Source: Bacteroidia bacterium (GTDB lineage: Bacteria > Bacteroidota > Bacteroidia > UKL13-3). Taken from it: 64,000 nt of DNA. Positions 24,292 to 32,673 of the stretch are shown here, piece after piece. Numbering within the stretch: the first letter of the stretch is position 1; each line of letters opens with the position of its first letter. The position numbers and the translations under genes are program-made. The notes below the pieces were generated by a model that had not been told where the DNA came from, did no database searches, and saw nothing but the letters and a program-made list of their open reading frames with translations. The stretch spans positions 299,606 to 363,605 of the forward strand of contig JAIOYZ010000001.1 in the NCBI GenBank assembly GCA_021740845.1, written 5' to 3'.

Positions 24292-25945
24292 ATGCCTTTT
24301 TCTTTGCAAAATGAGCTTCAATAAACTCTAAACTTTGCGCATTGAAGCACATTTCTTTAGTTAAGCCGCCCTTACGTGCTACTTCTACCCCATAAAACAT
24401 ATCGTTGAAACCTTCCACTTCGTGCGCATCTGGATTGATGCTTATCATCACACCTTTGTTGAGCGCATAATCAATATATCTCCAATCCATATCCAAGCGA
24501 TAAGGATTTGCATTTAGTTCCATTATAACGCCATTAGCGGCACAAGCATCAATAATTTTGAGGTGGTCTATTGGGTAACCTTCTCGCATTAATAATAACC
24601 TTCCAGTTGGGTGACCCAAAATTGTGGTATAAGGATTTTCAATAGCTGCAATTAACCTGCTCATTGCTTTTTCTTCTGTCATCTTTAAAATGCTATGTAC
24701 GGAGGCAACTACATAATCAAACGACTTAAGAATTACCTGACTATAATCCAAGTTACCATCGTATAAAATATCGCATTCTATTCCAGCAAATATTTTAAAC
24801 TTGCCAGCTAGTTTTTGGTTCAACTTAGCAATTTCTTGTTGTTGTAATTCAACACGCTCTTCTGATAGACCATTGGCATAAAATGCACTTTTACTATGGT
24901 CTGCCATCCCCAAATATTGATAGCCTTTTTCTTGACAAAACTTGGCCATAGTTTCAACCGTATGCAAACCATCACTCCAAGTAGAGTGGTTGTGTAATGG
25001 TCCGGTTAGGTCGGTAAATTCAATGAGTTTGGGGAGTTTGCCTGTTTGCGCTTTTTCAATTTCTCCAAGGTCTTCACGTAATTCAGAAACAATAAATGGC
25101 AATCCTGCTTTTGTATAAATTTCCTCTTCAGAGTTGAATGTATTTTGGTTTGAACCTAAAAGCGCCAATACTTTTTCGGTATGGGTTTGAACCGAACTGA
25201 GTTCAAATAATTTCCATGCAAATTCAGATGGAGTACAATAATGAAGTTGCACCGAAAATCCATCAAAGGTAAAATGCCCATCTCCAGTGAATATGCCCGT
25301 TTCGGAAACTAATTCCGATGAAAAATCGGATTGGTTTTCTGTTGCGATAAGCAAATCTATTTGGTGCAATATTTCGCACTTTCTTCTGATTTCGCCACAT
25401 AAAGAAACTTGTTTTGCTAAACTCAAAGTTTCTAGTTTTTTTACTAAAGCTTGAGCAATAGGATAGGCTTTGGCATAATGAAATTTATTAGCGCTAGCAA
25501 ACATAAATTCAATTTGTTTGATAACTGCTTCCTGAGTTTTTAATCCAAAGCCTTTGAATTGTGCCAACCTATTTTCCTTGCAGGCGTAAAGCAATTCGCC
25601 AATAGATTCCACACCCATTTCTTTCCAAATAACTGCCACCTTTTTTGGACCAATACCTTTAATACGCATGATATCTCTTACGCCTTCCGGAGTAGCTTCA
25701 AGTAATTCACTTAGTTCTTTAAACGATTCGGTGGTGAATATTTCATGGAGCTTTTGGGCAATGCTTTTACCAACTCCTTCCATGCCCTCCAATTCTTGCA
25801 AACTTTTGCCATACAAAGGCTCTGGCATTTTATCTATTCTAAAAGAAGCGGAGGCAAACGATTTTATCTTGAATGGATTTCCTCCATGCAATTCACTTAA
25901 ATCGGCATAAAGTTTTAATAAATCGGCAATGTCTGAATTAGTCAT
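24290..25945 (-). CDS. PolX-family protein: HhH, degenerate polymerase palm, PHP phosphoesterase
   Basis: 551 residues in PolX order. There are helix-hairpin-helix motifs (LEGMEGVGKSIAQKL, IMRIKGIGPKKVAVI), a polymerase palm region (about 140-270) and a C-terminal PHP domain. The PHP metal motifs look complete: LHNHSTWSDG, MADHSKS, GIECDI, ASVHS, GHPTGR and NPDAHE. The palm segment that should read GS-R-G...DxD reads LCGEIRRKCEILHQIDLLIA, so one of the paired catalytic Asp residues is missing. It probably acts as a 3'-5' exonuclease or AP-site processing enzyme in repair rather than as a polymerase. Two copies of the window motif lie inside it (25147, 25184). Confidence 0.87.
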   Translation of the reverse strand: MTNSDIADLLKLYADLSELHGGNPFKIKSFASASFRIDKMPEPLYGKSLQELEGMEGVGKSIAQKLHEIFTTESFKELSELLEATPEGVRDIMRIKGIGPKKVAVIWKEMGVESIGELLYACKENRLAQFKGFGLKTQEAVIKQIEFMFASANKFHYAKAYPIAQALVKKLETLSLAKQVSLCGEIRRKCEILHQIDLLIATENQSDFSSELVSETGIFTGDGHFTFDGFSVQLHYCTPSEFAWKLFELSSVQTHTEKVLALLGSNQNTFNSEEEIYTKAGLPFIVSELREDLGEIEKAQTGKLPKLIEFTDLTGPLHNHSTWSDGLHTVETMAKFCQEKGYQYLGMADHSKSAFYANGLSEERVELQQQEIAKLNQKLAGKFKIFAGIECDILYDGNLDYSQVILKSFDYVVASVHSILKMTEEKAMSRLIAAIENPYTTILGHPTGRLLLMREGYPIDHLKIIDACAANGVIMELNANPYRLDMDWRYIDYALNKGVMISINPDAHEVEGFNDMFYGVEVARKGGLTKEMCFNAQSLEFIEAHFAKKKA

Positions 25946-26073
25946 TTTTGAAATTTTGGTGAAACTACAAAAAAATGTTGAAAGTGATTTTGGTTCAAAC
26001 CGAACTTATACCAAATTGATTTATTTTTACTAAAAACCAATTGGGATAGTAAATTACTTTTGAACCTATATTT

Positions 26074-27009
26074 TTAGAATTTATTTCTCCAAACCAATAG
26101 TAAAACACCAAGAATGGAAATACCCACTGCCAAGAAAGATTGAAGTGATATCTTCTCTTTATAAAACACAACAGAAACAAAAAAGAGCAAGGCAGGCAAC
26201 AATGAAAACAAGGTTTGTGCTACCGAGACTTCTAGCTTGGTAGCTGCTAATAAAGAAAAGGTAACTCCTATGATGGGTCCGAAAAAAGTGCCCAATAAAA
26301 CTGGCTTAACTCTATTGCCTTGAAGTGTAATTAATTTTAATTCGGTCCAGACATTTAATTTAGTTGCTCCAATAATATAAACTGTAAGGCTGGCAATAAA
26401 CATTCTTACCCACGTGGCATACATGGGATTAAAATTTGGACCAGAAACTTGAAATCCTTTTTTTGCCAAAACCAAACCTACGCCTTGGCAAATGGCTCCC
26501 AAGCTTGCAAATACAACTCCTTTCCCAAATGAGCCCATACCTTCCGCAGAAACATCTTGCTGTTCTGTTCTAGAAAGGATTAAAAGTAAAACTCCTAAAA
26601 TGGCCAAGATTATTCCTCCAATTCCAATAAGGTTTAGAGTTTCGTTGAGTAGGAAAAAGCCAGCAAATAAGGCTGCTCCAGGAGCAAAACAACCAAATAA
26701 ACTGGTTCTTCTTCCTCCTAAAATTCGATAAGCATTAAATGCAAAAAAGTCGCCCAAGGTGAGGCCAATAAATCCTGAAATGCCAAACCAAAAATACTGT
26801 TGCCAAGATATTTGCGAGAAAAGAATTATTGGCGAAATACCTTGACTAATACTAACCAAAAAAGAAAGTGCTATGAAAGCATACAAAAGCCTAACGCGGT
26901 TAACGCTTGCAGGATTGGAAATTTTGGAGGCATTGGCAAACGATAAGGTTGCGATGGTCCAACTAATAAGAGTAATTAGGGCAGCGAGGTAACCAATATT
27001 AACTTCCAT
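26074..27009 (-). CDS. EamA/DMT-family transporter
   Basis: 311 residues with about ten hydrophobic helices arranged as two EamA repeats. Each repeat ends in the usual helix pair (ILAILGVLLLILSR in the first, ILGVLLLVWRN in the second). DMT proteins export amino acids or other metabolites, or import small solutes. The substrate cannot be read from sequence. Its start overlaps the end of the nuclease gene by 11 bp, so the two are co-transcribed. Confidence 0.85.
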   Translation of the reverse strand: MEVNIGYLAALITLISWTIATLSFANASKISNPASVNRVRLLYAFIALSFLVSISQGISPIILFSQISWQQYFWFGISGFIGLTLGDFFAFNAYRILGGRRTSLFGCFAPGAALFAGFFLLNETLNLIGIGGIILAILGVLLLILSRTEQQDVSAEGMGSFGKGVVFASLGAICQGVGLVLAKKGFQVSGPNFNPMYATWVRMFIASLTVYIIGATKLNVWTELKLITLQGNRVKPVLLGTFFGPIIGVTFSLLAATKLEVSVAQTLFSLLPALLFFVSVVFYKEKISLQSFLAVGISILGVLLLVWRNKF

Positions 27010-28432
27010 GGAGTTCGAATACTTCGTCCATTGTTGGAAGCACAGATTCTACATTGCCTAATTCTTCTAGCGATTTTTGCATGGCTCTCAATTGAGGTTC
27101 TTCCCCATGTACGAGAAATACTTTCTTCAACTTTTTACCAGCCTTTATACTGTTTTCGGCCGTTCTAACAATATAAGAATAAACCTCATCGTGGTCTGGA
27201 TGTGAGCTATAAACGTCTGTTTTAGCTATTTGAGCATACACATTTTTATCCTGGTTTTTAATGCGAATGGTGGATTGACCCAATAACAAGCGGTGACCTA
27301 AGGTTCCTTCTGCACAAAAACCAGCAATTAAAATAGTGGAATACGGATTTTCAATATTGTTCATCACATGCTCTTGAATCCTTCCTCCTTCAACCATTCC
27401 TGCCGCAGAAATTATAATACAAGGATCGTAATAGTTCATCAATTCATCGTGTTCGCTCATGTTTTCTAGGTATTCGATACCTTCAAAATTGAACAAACTA
27501 CCGTGCTCCTGCATAAAATTATGTGCCTCTTGGTTCAATAAATACGCATGTCTTTCGTAAACAGGAGTGCTCTTAATAGCTAAAGGACTATCCACAAAAA
27601 CTTTTAACCAATCGGGTATCAATCCGTTTTTCTTCAATTGATTAATGGTAAAAACAATTGCTTGAGTTCTTCCTACACTAAATGCTGGAATCACCAAACG
27701 GCCTCTAAATTCAACGCATGTTTTTTGGATATAATTCAACAACTCGTCCTCTGCACTTTTTTCAACAATATGCTTTCTTCCTCCATAAGTAGATTCGGTA
27801 ATTAGGTAATCTGCATCGTGAAAGATTTCGCCATTTCTAACCAATTTACTATTGCTTCTTCCTAAATCACCAGAGAAGCCTACTTTGGTGGTCTTCCCAT
27901 TTTCTTTAACTGTAATTTCAATACTTGCAGCTCCCAATAAATGTCCAGCTTCTAAGAATTTAATGCTTACAGATGGGTTTACCTCAAAAGGAATATTCAG
28001 TTTTAAGGTTAAAAACTGCTCCACACATTGCTTCACATTTTTCTCGGTAAATAGAGGCTTTGCAATAGAATCTCTTCTACCTTTTTTTGCGCGAGCCAGG
28101 TTTTTTCTATAATCGTGAAATTGAATATTGGCAGAATCAAATAGCAAGTATTCGCTAAGTTCTGCGGTAGCTGGAGTGCAAATAATATGCCCCGAAAACC
28201 CTTGGTGAACCAATGCTGGCAGGTTTCCAGAATGGTCTATATGAGCGTGGGTTAATAATACCAAATCAATATCTACTGGCTCAAAGGGAAATAAATTGGG
28301 ACGTTCAACTGGATTTTTTTTTACCTCGTAATCCATCCCGCAATCTATTAGAATATTGTACCCATTATCTAGGCTTAGCATATACATGCTTCCAGTAACT
28401 TGCCTAGCGGCACCTAAAAATTTTAACTTCAT
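26999..28432 (-). CDS. Metallo-beta-lactamase/beta-CASP nuclease with RNA-specificity domain (CPSF73/Ysh1-like)
   Basis: 477 residues. The MBL core has THAHIDHSGNLP (motif 2), EAGHLLGAAS (motif 3) and FSGDLGR (motif 4). The beta-CASP insert follows (PAFSVGRTQAIVFTINQL, SPLAIKST). The C-terminal RMMBL part has SSHPDHDEVYSYI and VHGEE. This family comprises RNA endo/exonucleases (YshI, CPSF-73-like). Bacteroidota members are usually annotated as MBL-fold hydrolases without a proven substrate. The first gene of a two-gene unit with the EamA transporter. Confidence 0.9.
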   Translation of the reverse strand: MKLKFLGAARQVTGSMYMLSLDNGYNILIDCGMDYEVKKNPVERPNLFPFEPVDIDLVLLTHAHIDHSGNLPALVHQGFSGHIICTPATAELSEYLLFDSANIQFHDYRKNLARAKKGRRDSIAKPLFTEKNVKQCVEQFLTLKLNIPFEVNPSVSIKFLEAGHLLGAASIEITVKENGKTTKVGFSGDLGRSNSKLVRNGEIFHDADYLITESTYGGRKHIVEKSAEDELLNYIQKTCVEFRGRLVIPAFSVGRTQAIVFTINQLKKNGLIPDWLKVFVDSPLAIKSTPVYERHAYLLNQEAHNFMQEHGSLFNFEGIEYLENMSEHDELMNYYDPCIIISAAGMVEGGRIQEHVMNNIENPYSTILIAGFCAEGTLGHRLLLGQSTIRIKNQDKNVYAQIAKTDVYSSHPDHDEVYSYIVRTAENSIKAGKKLKKVFLVHGEEPQLRAMQKSLEELGNVESVLPTMDEVFELHGS

Positions 28433-28482
28433 TATAGCTGACTTTCGCCTTAATTTTAATGCGCAAAGAAAGTAAGAATCTT

Positions 28483-28490
28483 TAACTTTG
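28483..28490 (+). promoter_or_regulatory. Bacteroidota -7 box (TAACTTTG) for upp
   Basis: TAACTTTG lies 18 bp before the ATG at 28509 and overlaps the upstream alternative start at 28488. It favours the shorter Upp. Confidence 0.5.
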
Positions 28491-28508
28491 TTCCATATAC
28501 ACCTCCAT

Positions 28509-29153
28509 ATGCTCGAAATTTTAACTCAAAACCCATCCTTAGTGAACGATTTTTTAACCGAAATCCGAGATGTAAACATTCAAAAAGACCGAGCTCGGTT
28601 CAGGAAAAATGTGGAGAGAATAGGGGAGATATTAGCCTACGAAGTAAGTAAACATTTACCGCGCAGCCAACAAACAACCAATACACCTTTGGGCGAAAAG
28701 TCGGGTGAATTAATGTCCTCTCAGCCAGTATTGGCAACTTTTTTACGAGCGGGTTTGGCCATGCACCAAGGTTTTCTTAATTATTTCAACCATGCAGATA
28801 ATGCTTATGTTTCTGCCTACCGTAAACACACCAACCAACATGAGTTTGAAATTGTGGTGGAGTATTTGGCTTCGCCTAGTTTGGAGGGGAAAACCTTAAT
28901 ATTAATCGATCCCATGTTGGCAACTGGCAGAAGTATGTTTTTGGCCTATAAAGCATTGTTAACAAAAGGCAAACCTGCACATGTTTTTGTGGTGAGCTTA
29001 ATTGCTAGCGAGCAAGGAATAAACTTTATTCAACAACACATGCCCGAAGCCCATATTTTTACTGCCGATGTAGATCCGCATTTAGATATAAATTCGTATA
29101 TTGTTCCAGGCTTGGGAGATGCTGGTGATTTAGCCTTTGGTGAGAAATTATGA
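28509..29153 (+). CDS. upp: Uracil phosphoribosyltransferase
   Basis: 214 residues from ATG 28509 (MLEILTQNPSLV). PRPP-binding motif LILIDPMLATGRSM and the uracil-binding C-terminus YIVPGLGDAGDLAFGEKL are diagnostic. It salvages uracil to UMP with PRPP. The next gene starts in an ATGA overlap, so translation is coupled to a thioredoxin-fold protein of unrelated function. Confidence 0.93.
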   Translation: MLEILTQNPSLVNDFLTEIRDVNIQKDRARFRKNVERIGEILAYEVSKHLPRSQQTTNTPLGEKSGELMSSQPVLATFLRAGLAMHQGFLNYFNHADNAYVSAYRKHTNQHEFEIVVEYLASPSLEGKTLILIDPMLATGRSMFLAYKALLTKGKPAHVFVVSLIASEQGINFIQQHMPEAHIFTADVDPHLDINSYIVPGLGDAGDLAFGEKL

Positions 29154-29638
29154 AATCAATAAAACTACTTTTTCTTGTTGTTATCTTGTTGATTGGTAAA
29201 TGGAATTTTGCTCAAGAAATTAGTTTTGTTAAAGGCTCTCAAATTACCACTTGGAAAGCCAATACCTCAGATACTTTGTATATCTACAACTTTTGGGCAA
29301 CTTGGTGCAAGCCTTGTATTGAAGAACTTCCCGCTTTTGAAAAAGTGGCTAAAGATTATCAAGGAGAGAAAGTGAAAATCATTCTCGTAAGCAACGATTT
29401 TAAGAAACAAATAGATTCTAAACTCAAACCTTTTTTGGTTCAAAACAAAATACAAAGTGAAGTTGTTTTTATGGACGAAACCAACCCTAATAACTGGTTA
29501 GGTTTGGTAGACGAAAACTGGAGTGGAGCCATTCCTGCAACCTTATTTGTGTATGGAAAAAAACATCAAATTGGATTTCACGAAGGAGTTTTGACGGAAG
29601 AAGAATTGATACAATGGATAAAAAAATACATACCATGA
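29150..29638 (+). CDS. Periplasmic TlpA-like thioredoxin-fold protein
   Basis: 162 residues. A signal peptide (MKSIKLLFLVVILLIGKWNFAQ) precedes a thioredoxin fold with active site FWATWCKPCIEELPAF (CKPC) and the cis-Pro region SGAIPATLFVYG. TlpA/ResA-type proteins act as thiol-disulfide reductases outside the cytoplasm. It overlaps upp by 4 bp and the next thioredoxin-like gene by 4 bp, forming a tight operon. Confidence 0.85.
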   Translation: MKSIKLLFLVVILLIGKWNFAQEISFVKGSQITTWKANTSDTLYIYNFWATWCKPCIEELPAFEKVAKDYQGEKVKIILVSNDFKKQIDSKLKPFLVQNKIQSEVVFMDETNPNNWLGLVDENWSGAIPATLFVYGKKHQIGFHEGVLTEEELIQWIKKYIP

Positions 29639-30246
29639 AAAAAATACTAATAGCATTAATTTTAGGGTTCGGTTTGAACCAAATTGCGTTTGCTCAAGAG
29701 ACCGAAAAGAAGGGTTATCAAATTGGAGATATAGCCACAGATTTTAACCTAAAAGGTGTTGATGGAAAAATGCATTCCTTAGCTTCATTAACAGGTAGCA
29801 AGGGTTATTTGGTAATTTTCACTTGCAATCATTGTCCGTATTCTCAGGCTTACGAGCAAAGAATTATAGAGCTACATAAAAAATATGCGGCTAAGGGAAT
29901 TCAAGTAATTGCTATCAACCCCAACGACCCCAACCGTGAGCCAGACGATAGTTATGATAACATGGTTAAACGTGCTAAGAAATATAAATATCCCTTTAAT
30001 TATTTGGTAGACGAAACACAAACTGTTGCCAAGGCATACGGCGCCACTAGAACTCCTCATGTATTTTTATTAGATCAAAATATGCAAGTAGTTTATATGG
30101 GTGCAATCGACGATAATTTTGAGGAACCAACTCAGGTAAAGGAAACCTATTTAGAAAATGCTTTGAACCAATTATTGGCAGGATTGAAAATAGAAATGCC
30201 TCAAACCAAAGCCATCGGTTGCAGTATCAAATGGAAAAAATCCTAA
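29635..30246 (+). CDS. Periplasmic thioredoxin/peroxiredoxin-like protein
   Basis: 203 residues from ATG 29635, in an ATGA overlap with the previous gene. The earlier in-frame ATG at 29614 would put a hydrophilic tag before the signal peptide. The signal (MKKILIALILGFGLNQIAFAQ) is followed by an AhpC/TSA-like fold: GDIATDFNLKGVDGK, then FTCNHCPYSQAYEQRI (CxxC), AINPNDPNREPDDS and RTPHVFLLD. It probably reduces or oxidises thiols in the envelope. The signal peptide residues GLNQ are encoded by a copy of the window motif (29671-29680). Confidence 0.83.
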   Translation: MKKILIALILGFGLNQIAFAQETEKKGYQIGDIATDFNLKGVDGKMHSLASLTGSKGYLVIFTCNHCPYSQAYEQRIIELHKKYAAKGIQVIAINPNDPNREPDDSYDNMVKRAKKYKYPFNYLVDETQTVAKAYGATRTPHVFLLDQNMQVVYMGAIDDNFEEPTQVKETYLENALNQLLAGLKIEMPQTKAIGCSIKWKKS

Positions 30247-30271
30247 TGTTTTTTTGGTTCAAACCGAACCT

Positions 30272-30763
30272 TTAAATTACAGCATAGGTGCCATAACCTC
30301 TTGCGATAAGAGTTTGCACGCCATTGTTTTCTGTATAAATTTCTGCTTCTGCAAAATGCAATTTTTGTCCGGCTTTTATTACATAGCCTTTGCAAAAAGC
30401 AACTGGACCTAAGCCTGGATTTAAATAAGAAATTTTCATTTCTGCTGTTACAACTGCTTGCCCTTCTTTAACCAAAGTAAAACAGCCAAAACCCATTACT
30501 AAATCGGCTAGGGTGGCAATAACGCCTCCGTGTAAAAAGCCAATTTGCTGACGGTGATGTTGTTCTATTTCAAGAATTCCTTCAACTATACCAGCCTCAA
30601 TTTTATTTGCCTTAAAACCTAAATGGTTCATAAAATGATTGGCTTCCATTTTTTGAGGAATAAGTTCTTTAAAATTGGGGTTTTGGGGAATAAACTGCTG
30701 CACTTTTTTTATTTTTTGAAAGGGTTTTACTACTTTGCGAAGATAAGAACTATGCCAGTGCAA
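30272..30763 (-). CDS. PaaI-family hot-dog thioesterase
   Basis: Up to 163 residues. The hot-dog core (about 40-160) has MNHLGFKANKIEAGIVEGILEI, the active-site helix GFLHGGVIATLADLVMG and AEMKISYLNPG. It hydrolyses acyl- or aryl-CoA thioesters. The substrate is unknown. The start is uncertain: the ATG at 30763 overlaps the divergent DUF3822 start by 12 bp. A GTG at 30703 or ATG at 30649 would remove the basic N-terminal extension and clear that overlap. Confidence 0.85.
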   Translation of the reverse strand: MHWHSSYLRKVVKPFQKIKKVQQFIPQNPNFKELIPQKMEANHFMNHLGFKANKIEAGIVEGILEIEQHHRQQIGFLHGGVIATLADLVMGFGCFTLVKEGQAVVTAEMKISYLNPGLGPVAFCKGYVIKAGQKLHFAEAEIYTENNGVQTLIARGYGTYAVI

Positions 30764-31612
30764 TCCATCATCGTAAAATCGTATTCAGATAATTTATACC
30801 AAGCCGCAGAAAATGGGTCTTACGATCACTATATATTTTTTGAAGCCAACCACATAAGTACTGTGGTTGCCGATGCCAAGAACAAACAGATCATGCAAAT
30901 GAATGTGTTTACGGCCAAGGATGTAAATTTTTTAAATTTATCCTACGATGAGCTCAAGCAAATTGAACCATTAAAGGAGGAATTGCTTCTGAAATTCAAA
31001 GAAAGAAAAGTAATTGTTTCATCGCCTAATTGTACACTTGTTCCAGAGTCATTGCTTAATGTTGTAGAAACAGAAGCGTATTACGTTTTGAACCAAAAAT
31101 TGCTTCCCAACTCCCAGGTTTCATATTGCAAAATGCACGTGCAACAAACCGCTTGTATTTACAATTTGAGAAATGAATTATTGAAAATGGTTCGTTTCAA
31201 TATGCCAATGGTAGATGTATATCACAGCAGTTTGTTGTTTATAAAAGCAGTGGAAAGTCAGGCTTTTGAAAATGGAAATTCTAAGTTGCATTTACATGTT
31301 CATCCAGGATTTATTGAACTCTTAAATTTTGATGGGCAAATACGTTTTTACAATAATTTCTTGTTTGAAACCGAAACTGAAATTGTGTATTACCTTTTGG
31401 CAACAGCAGAGCAATTGCAGATATCTCATGGCTGTGATGTGGTGCTTTACGGCAACTCGGGTCACATGACCGATTTGCATGCCTTACTTTCTAAATATGT
31501 TCGCTCGGTTCAATACGGAATAAAACCAAAAGCATTTGCCTATCCATTGAGCTTTAAACAATTTGCCGAACACCAATTTTTCACCGAATCTTCTGCTTTG
31601 TTGTGCGAATAA
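30752..31612 (+). CDS. DUF3822 family protein
   Basis: 286 residues from ATG 30752 (MPVQSIIVKSYSDN). A longer frame from 30623 is antisense to the thioesterase gene. Family features: an N-terminal FEANHISTVVADAKNKQI segment, a central QTACIYNLRNELLK, and a C-terminal ISHGCDVVLYGNSGHMTDLHALL. I recall DUF3822 as a Bacteroidota protein with an actin/hexokinase-like (ASKHA) flavour, usually just upstream of rsmD, as here. The molecular function is unknown. rsmD starts inside its last codons. Confidence 0.8.
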   Translation: MPVQSIIVKSYSDNLYQAAENGSYDHYIFFEANHISTVVADAKNKQIMQMNVFTAKDVNFLNLSYDELKQIEPLKEELLLKFKERKVIVSSPNCTLVPESLLNVVETEAYYVLNQKLLPNSQVSYCKMHVQQTACIYNLRNELLKMVRFNMPMVDVYHSSLLFIKAVESQAFENGNSKLHLHVHPGFIELLNFDGQIRFYNNFLFETETEIVYYLLATAEQLQISHGCDVVLYGNSGHMTDLHALLSKYVRSVQYGIKPKAFAYPLSFKQFAEHQFFTESSALLCE

Positions 31613-32145
31613 TTAGCGGAGAAAAAAAAGGTATTCTGTTGCATGCTCCACCTAATTTACCCGTTAGGCCAACAACAGACAGAGCAAAAGAAAGCCTGTT
31701 TAATATTCTAGAAAATAATTTCCATCTCGATAATTTAAGTGTTTTAGATTTATTTGCCGGAACCGGTAATATCAGTTACGAGTTTGCAAGTAGGGGTGCA
31801 CAAGCCATACTAAGTATAGATCAAGATGCAGGTTGTGTGAAGTACATGAAATCTGTTGTGCAAAAGCTAGATTTTACCAGCATGGAAGTAAGAAAACAGG
31901 ATGTGTTTGCTTTCTTAAAACAAGCCAACGAATCCTTTGATATAATTTTTGGAGATGCACCTTATGCCTTAGCAAAAATACCAGAAATACCAGGATTGGT
32001 TTTTGAAAAAGGCCTTTTAAAACCAGGAGGCTGGCTCATTTTAGAGCATGCCACCATGATGAAATTGAACCATCTTCCACATTTTTTTGATGAAAGAAAA
32101 TACGGACAATCCACATTTTCGTTTTTTAAGTCAGAGCCTCAATAG
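31603..32145 (+). CDS. rsmD: 16S rRNA (guanine-N2)-methyltransferase RsmD
   Basis: 180 residues from GTG 31603, overlapping DUF3822 by 10 bp. It opens MRIISGEKKGILLHAP and PVRPTTDRAKESLFNIL, the RsmD signature, and has SAM motif I VLDLFAGTGNISYEFASRG. The catalytic motif normally reads DPPY/F but here is GDAPYAL, with Ala replacing the first Pro. The enzyme methylates G966 of 16S rRNA in the 30S subunit. DUF3822-rsmD-coaD is a unit I recall as common in the phylum. Confidence 0.88.
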   Translation: MRIISGEKKGILLHAPPNLPVRPTTDRAKESLFNILENNFHLDNLSVLDLFAGTGNISYEFASRGAQAILSIDQDAGCVKYMKSVVQKLDFTSMEVRKQDVFAFLKQANESFDIIFGDAPYALAKIPEIPGLVFEKGLLKPGGWLILEHATMMKLNHLPHFFDERKYGQSTFSFFKSEPQ

Positions 32146-32191
32146 GTTCAAGCCAATTAATTATAAAAGTTGGTTTTTATAAAATAGAATT

Positions 32192-32199
32192 TACTTTTG
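32192..32199 (+). promoter_or_regulatory. Bacteroidota -7 box (TACTTTTG) for coaD
   Basis: TACTTTTG lies 15 bp before the ATG at 32215, with TTGG near 32170 as a weak -33. The in-frame upstream start at 32197 falls inside the box. Confidence 0.45.
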
Positions 32200-32214
32200 A
32201 ATCAATTTCATCCC

Positions 32215-32673
32215 ATGAAGAAAATTGCCTTATTCCCCGGAACTTTCGATCCAATAACCATTGGTCATGTAAATATCATAGAACGTGGCATTCCCATGTT
32301 CGACGAAATAATTGTTGGTATTGGTCATAATACCAACAAGTCTACCTTGTTTCCTATTGAGAAAAGGTTGGAATGGATTAATGAAATTTACAAAAATGAA
32401 GTTAAGGTGCGTGCCGATTACTATGAGGGCTTAACTGTAAATTACTGCGATTCTATTGGCGCTAAGTATATTTTACGCGGCATTAGAAACATGGCAGATT
32501 TTGATTATGAGAAGAACATAGCCCAGATGAATAAAATTATTTATCCCAAGGCAGAAACCGTTTTTCTTATGTGCGATCCTGCTTATACGCCAATTAGTTC
32601 ATCGGTAGTTAGGGATTTAATAAGAAATGGGGGAGAAGCTTCTGCTTTTGTGCCCAAGGAAGTAAAATTCTAG
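32215..32673 (+). CDS. coaD: Phosphopantetheine adenylyltransferase
   Basis: 152 residues from ATG 32215 (MKKIALFPGTFDPITIGHVNI). It carries the nucleotidyltransferase TxGH motif (ITIGH), YILRGIRNMADFDYE and ISSSVVRDLI, all standard for CoaD. It joins 4'-phosphopantetheine and ATP to form dephospho-CoA, the step before CoaE (10959). Its stop overlaps the convergent Nudix gene by 4 bp. Confidence 0.94.
   Translation: MKKIALFPGTFDPITIGHVNIIERGIPMFDEIIVGIGHNTNKSTLFPIEKRLEWINEIYKNEVKVRADYYEGLTVNYCDSIGAKYILRGIRNMADFDYEKNIAQMNKIIYPKAETVFLMCDPAYTPISSSVVRDLIRNGGEASAFVPKEVKF

Noticed and set aside
26055..26062. TACTTTTG box on the plus strand
   Set aside because: It points into the 3' end of the minus-strand EamA gene and no plus-strand gene follows. 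Listed only as a motif overlap.
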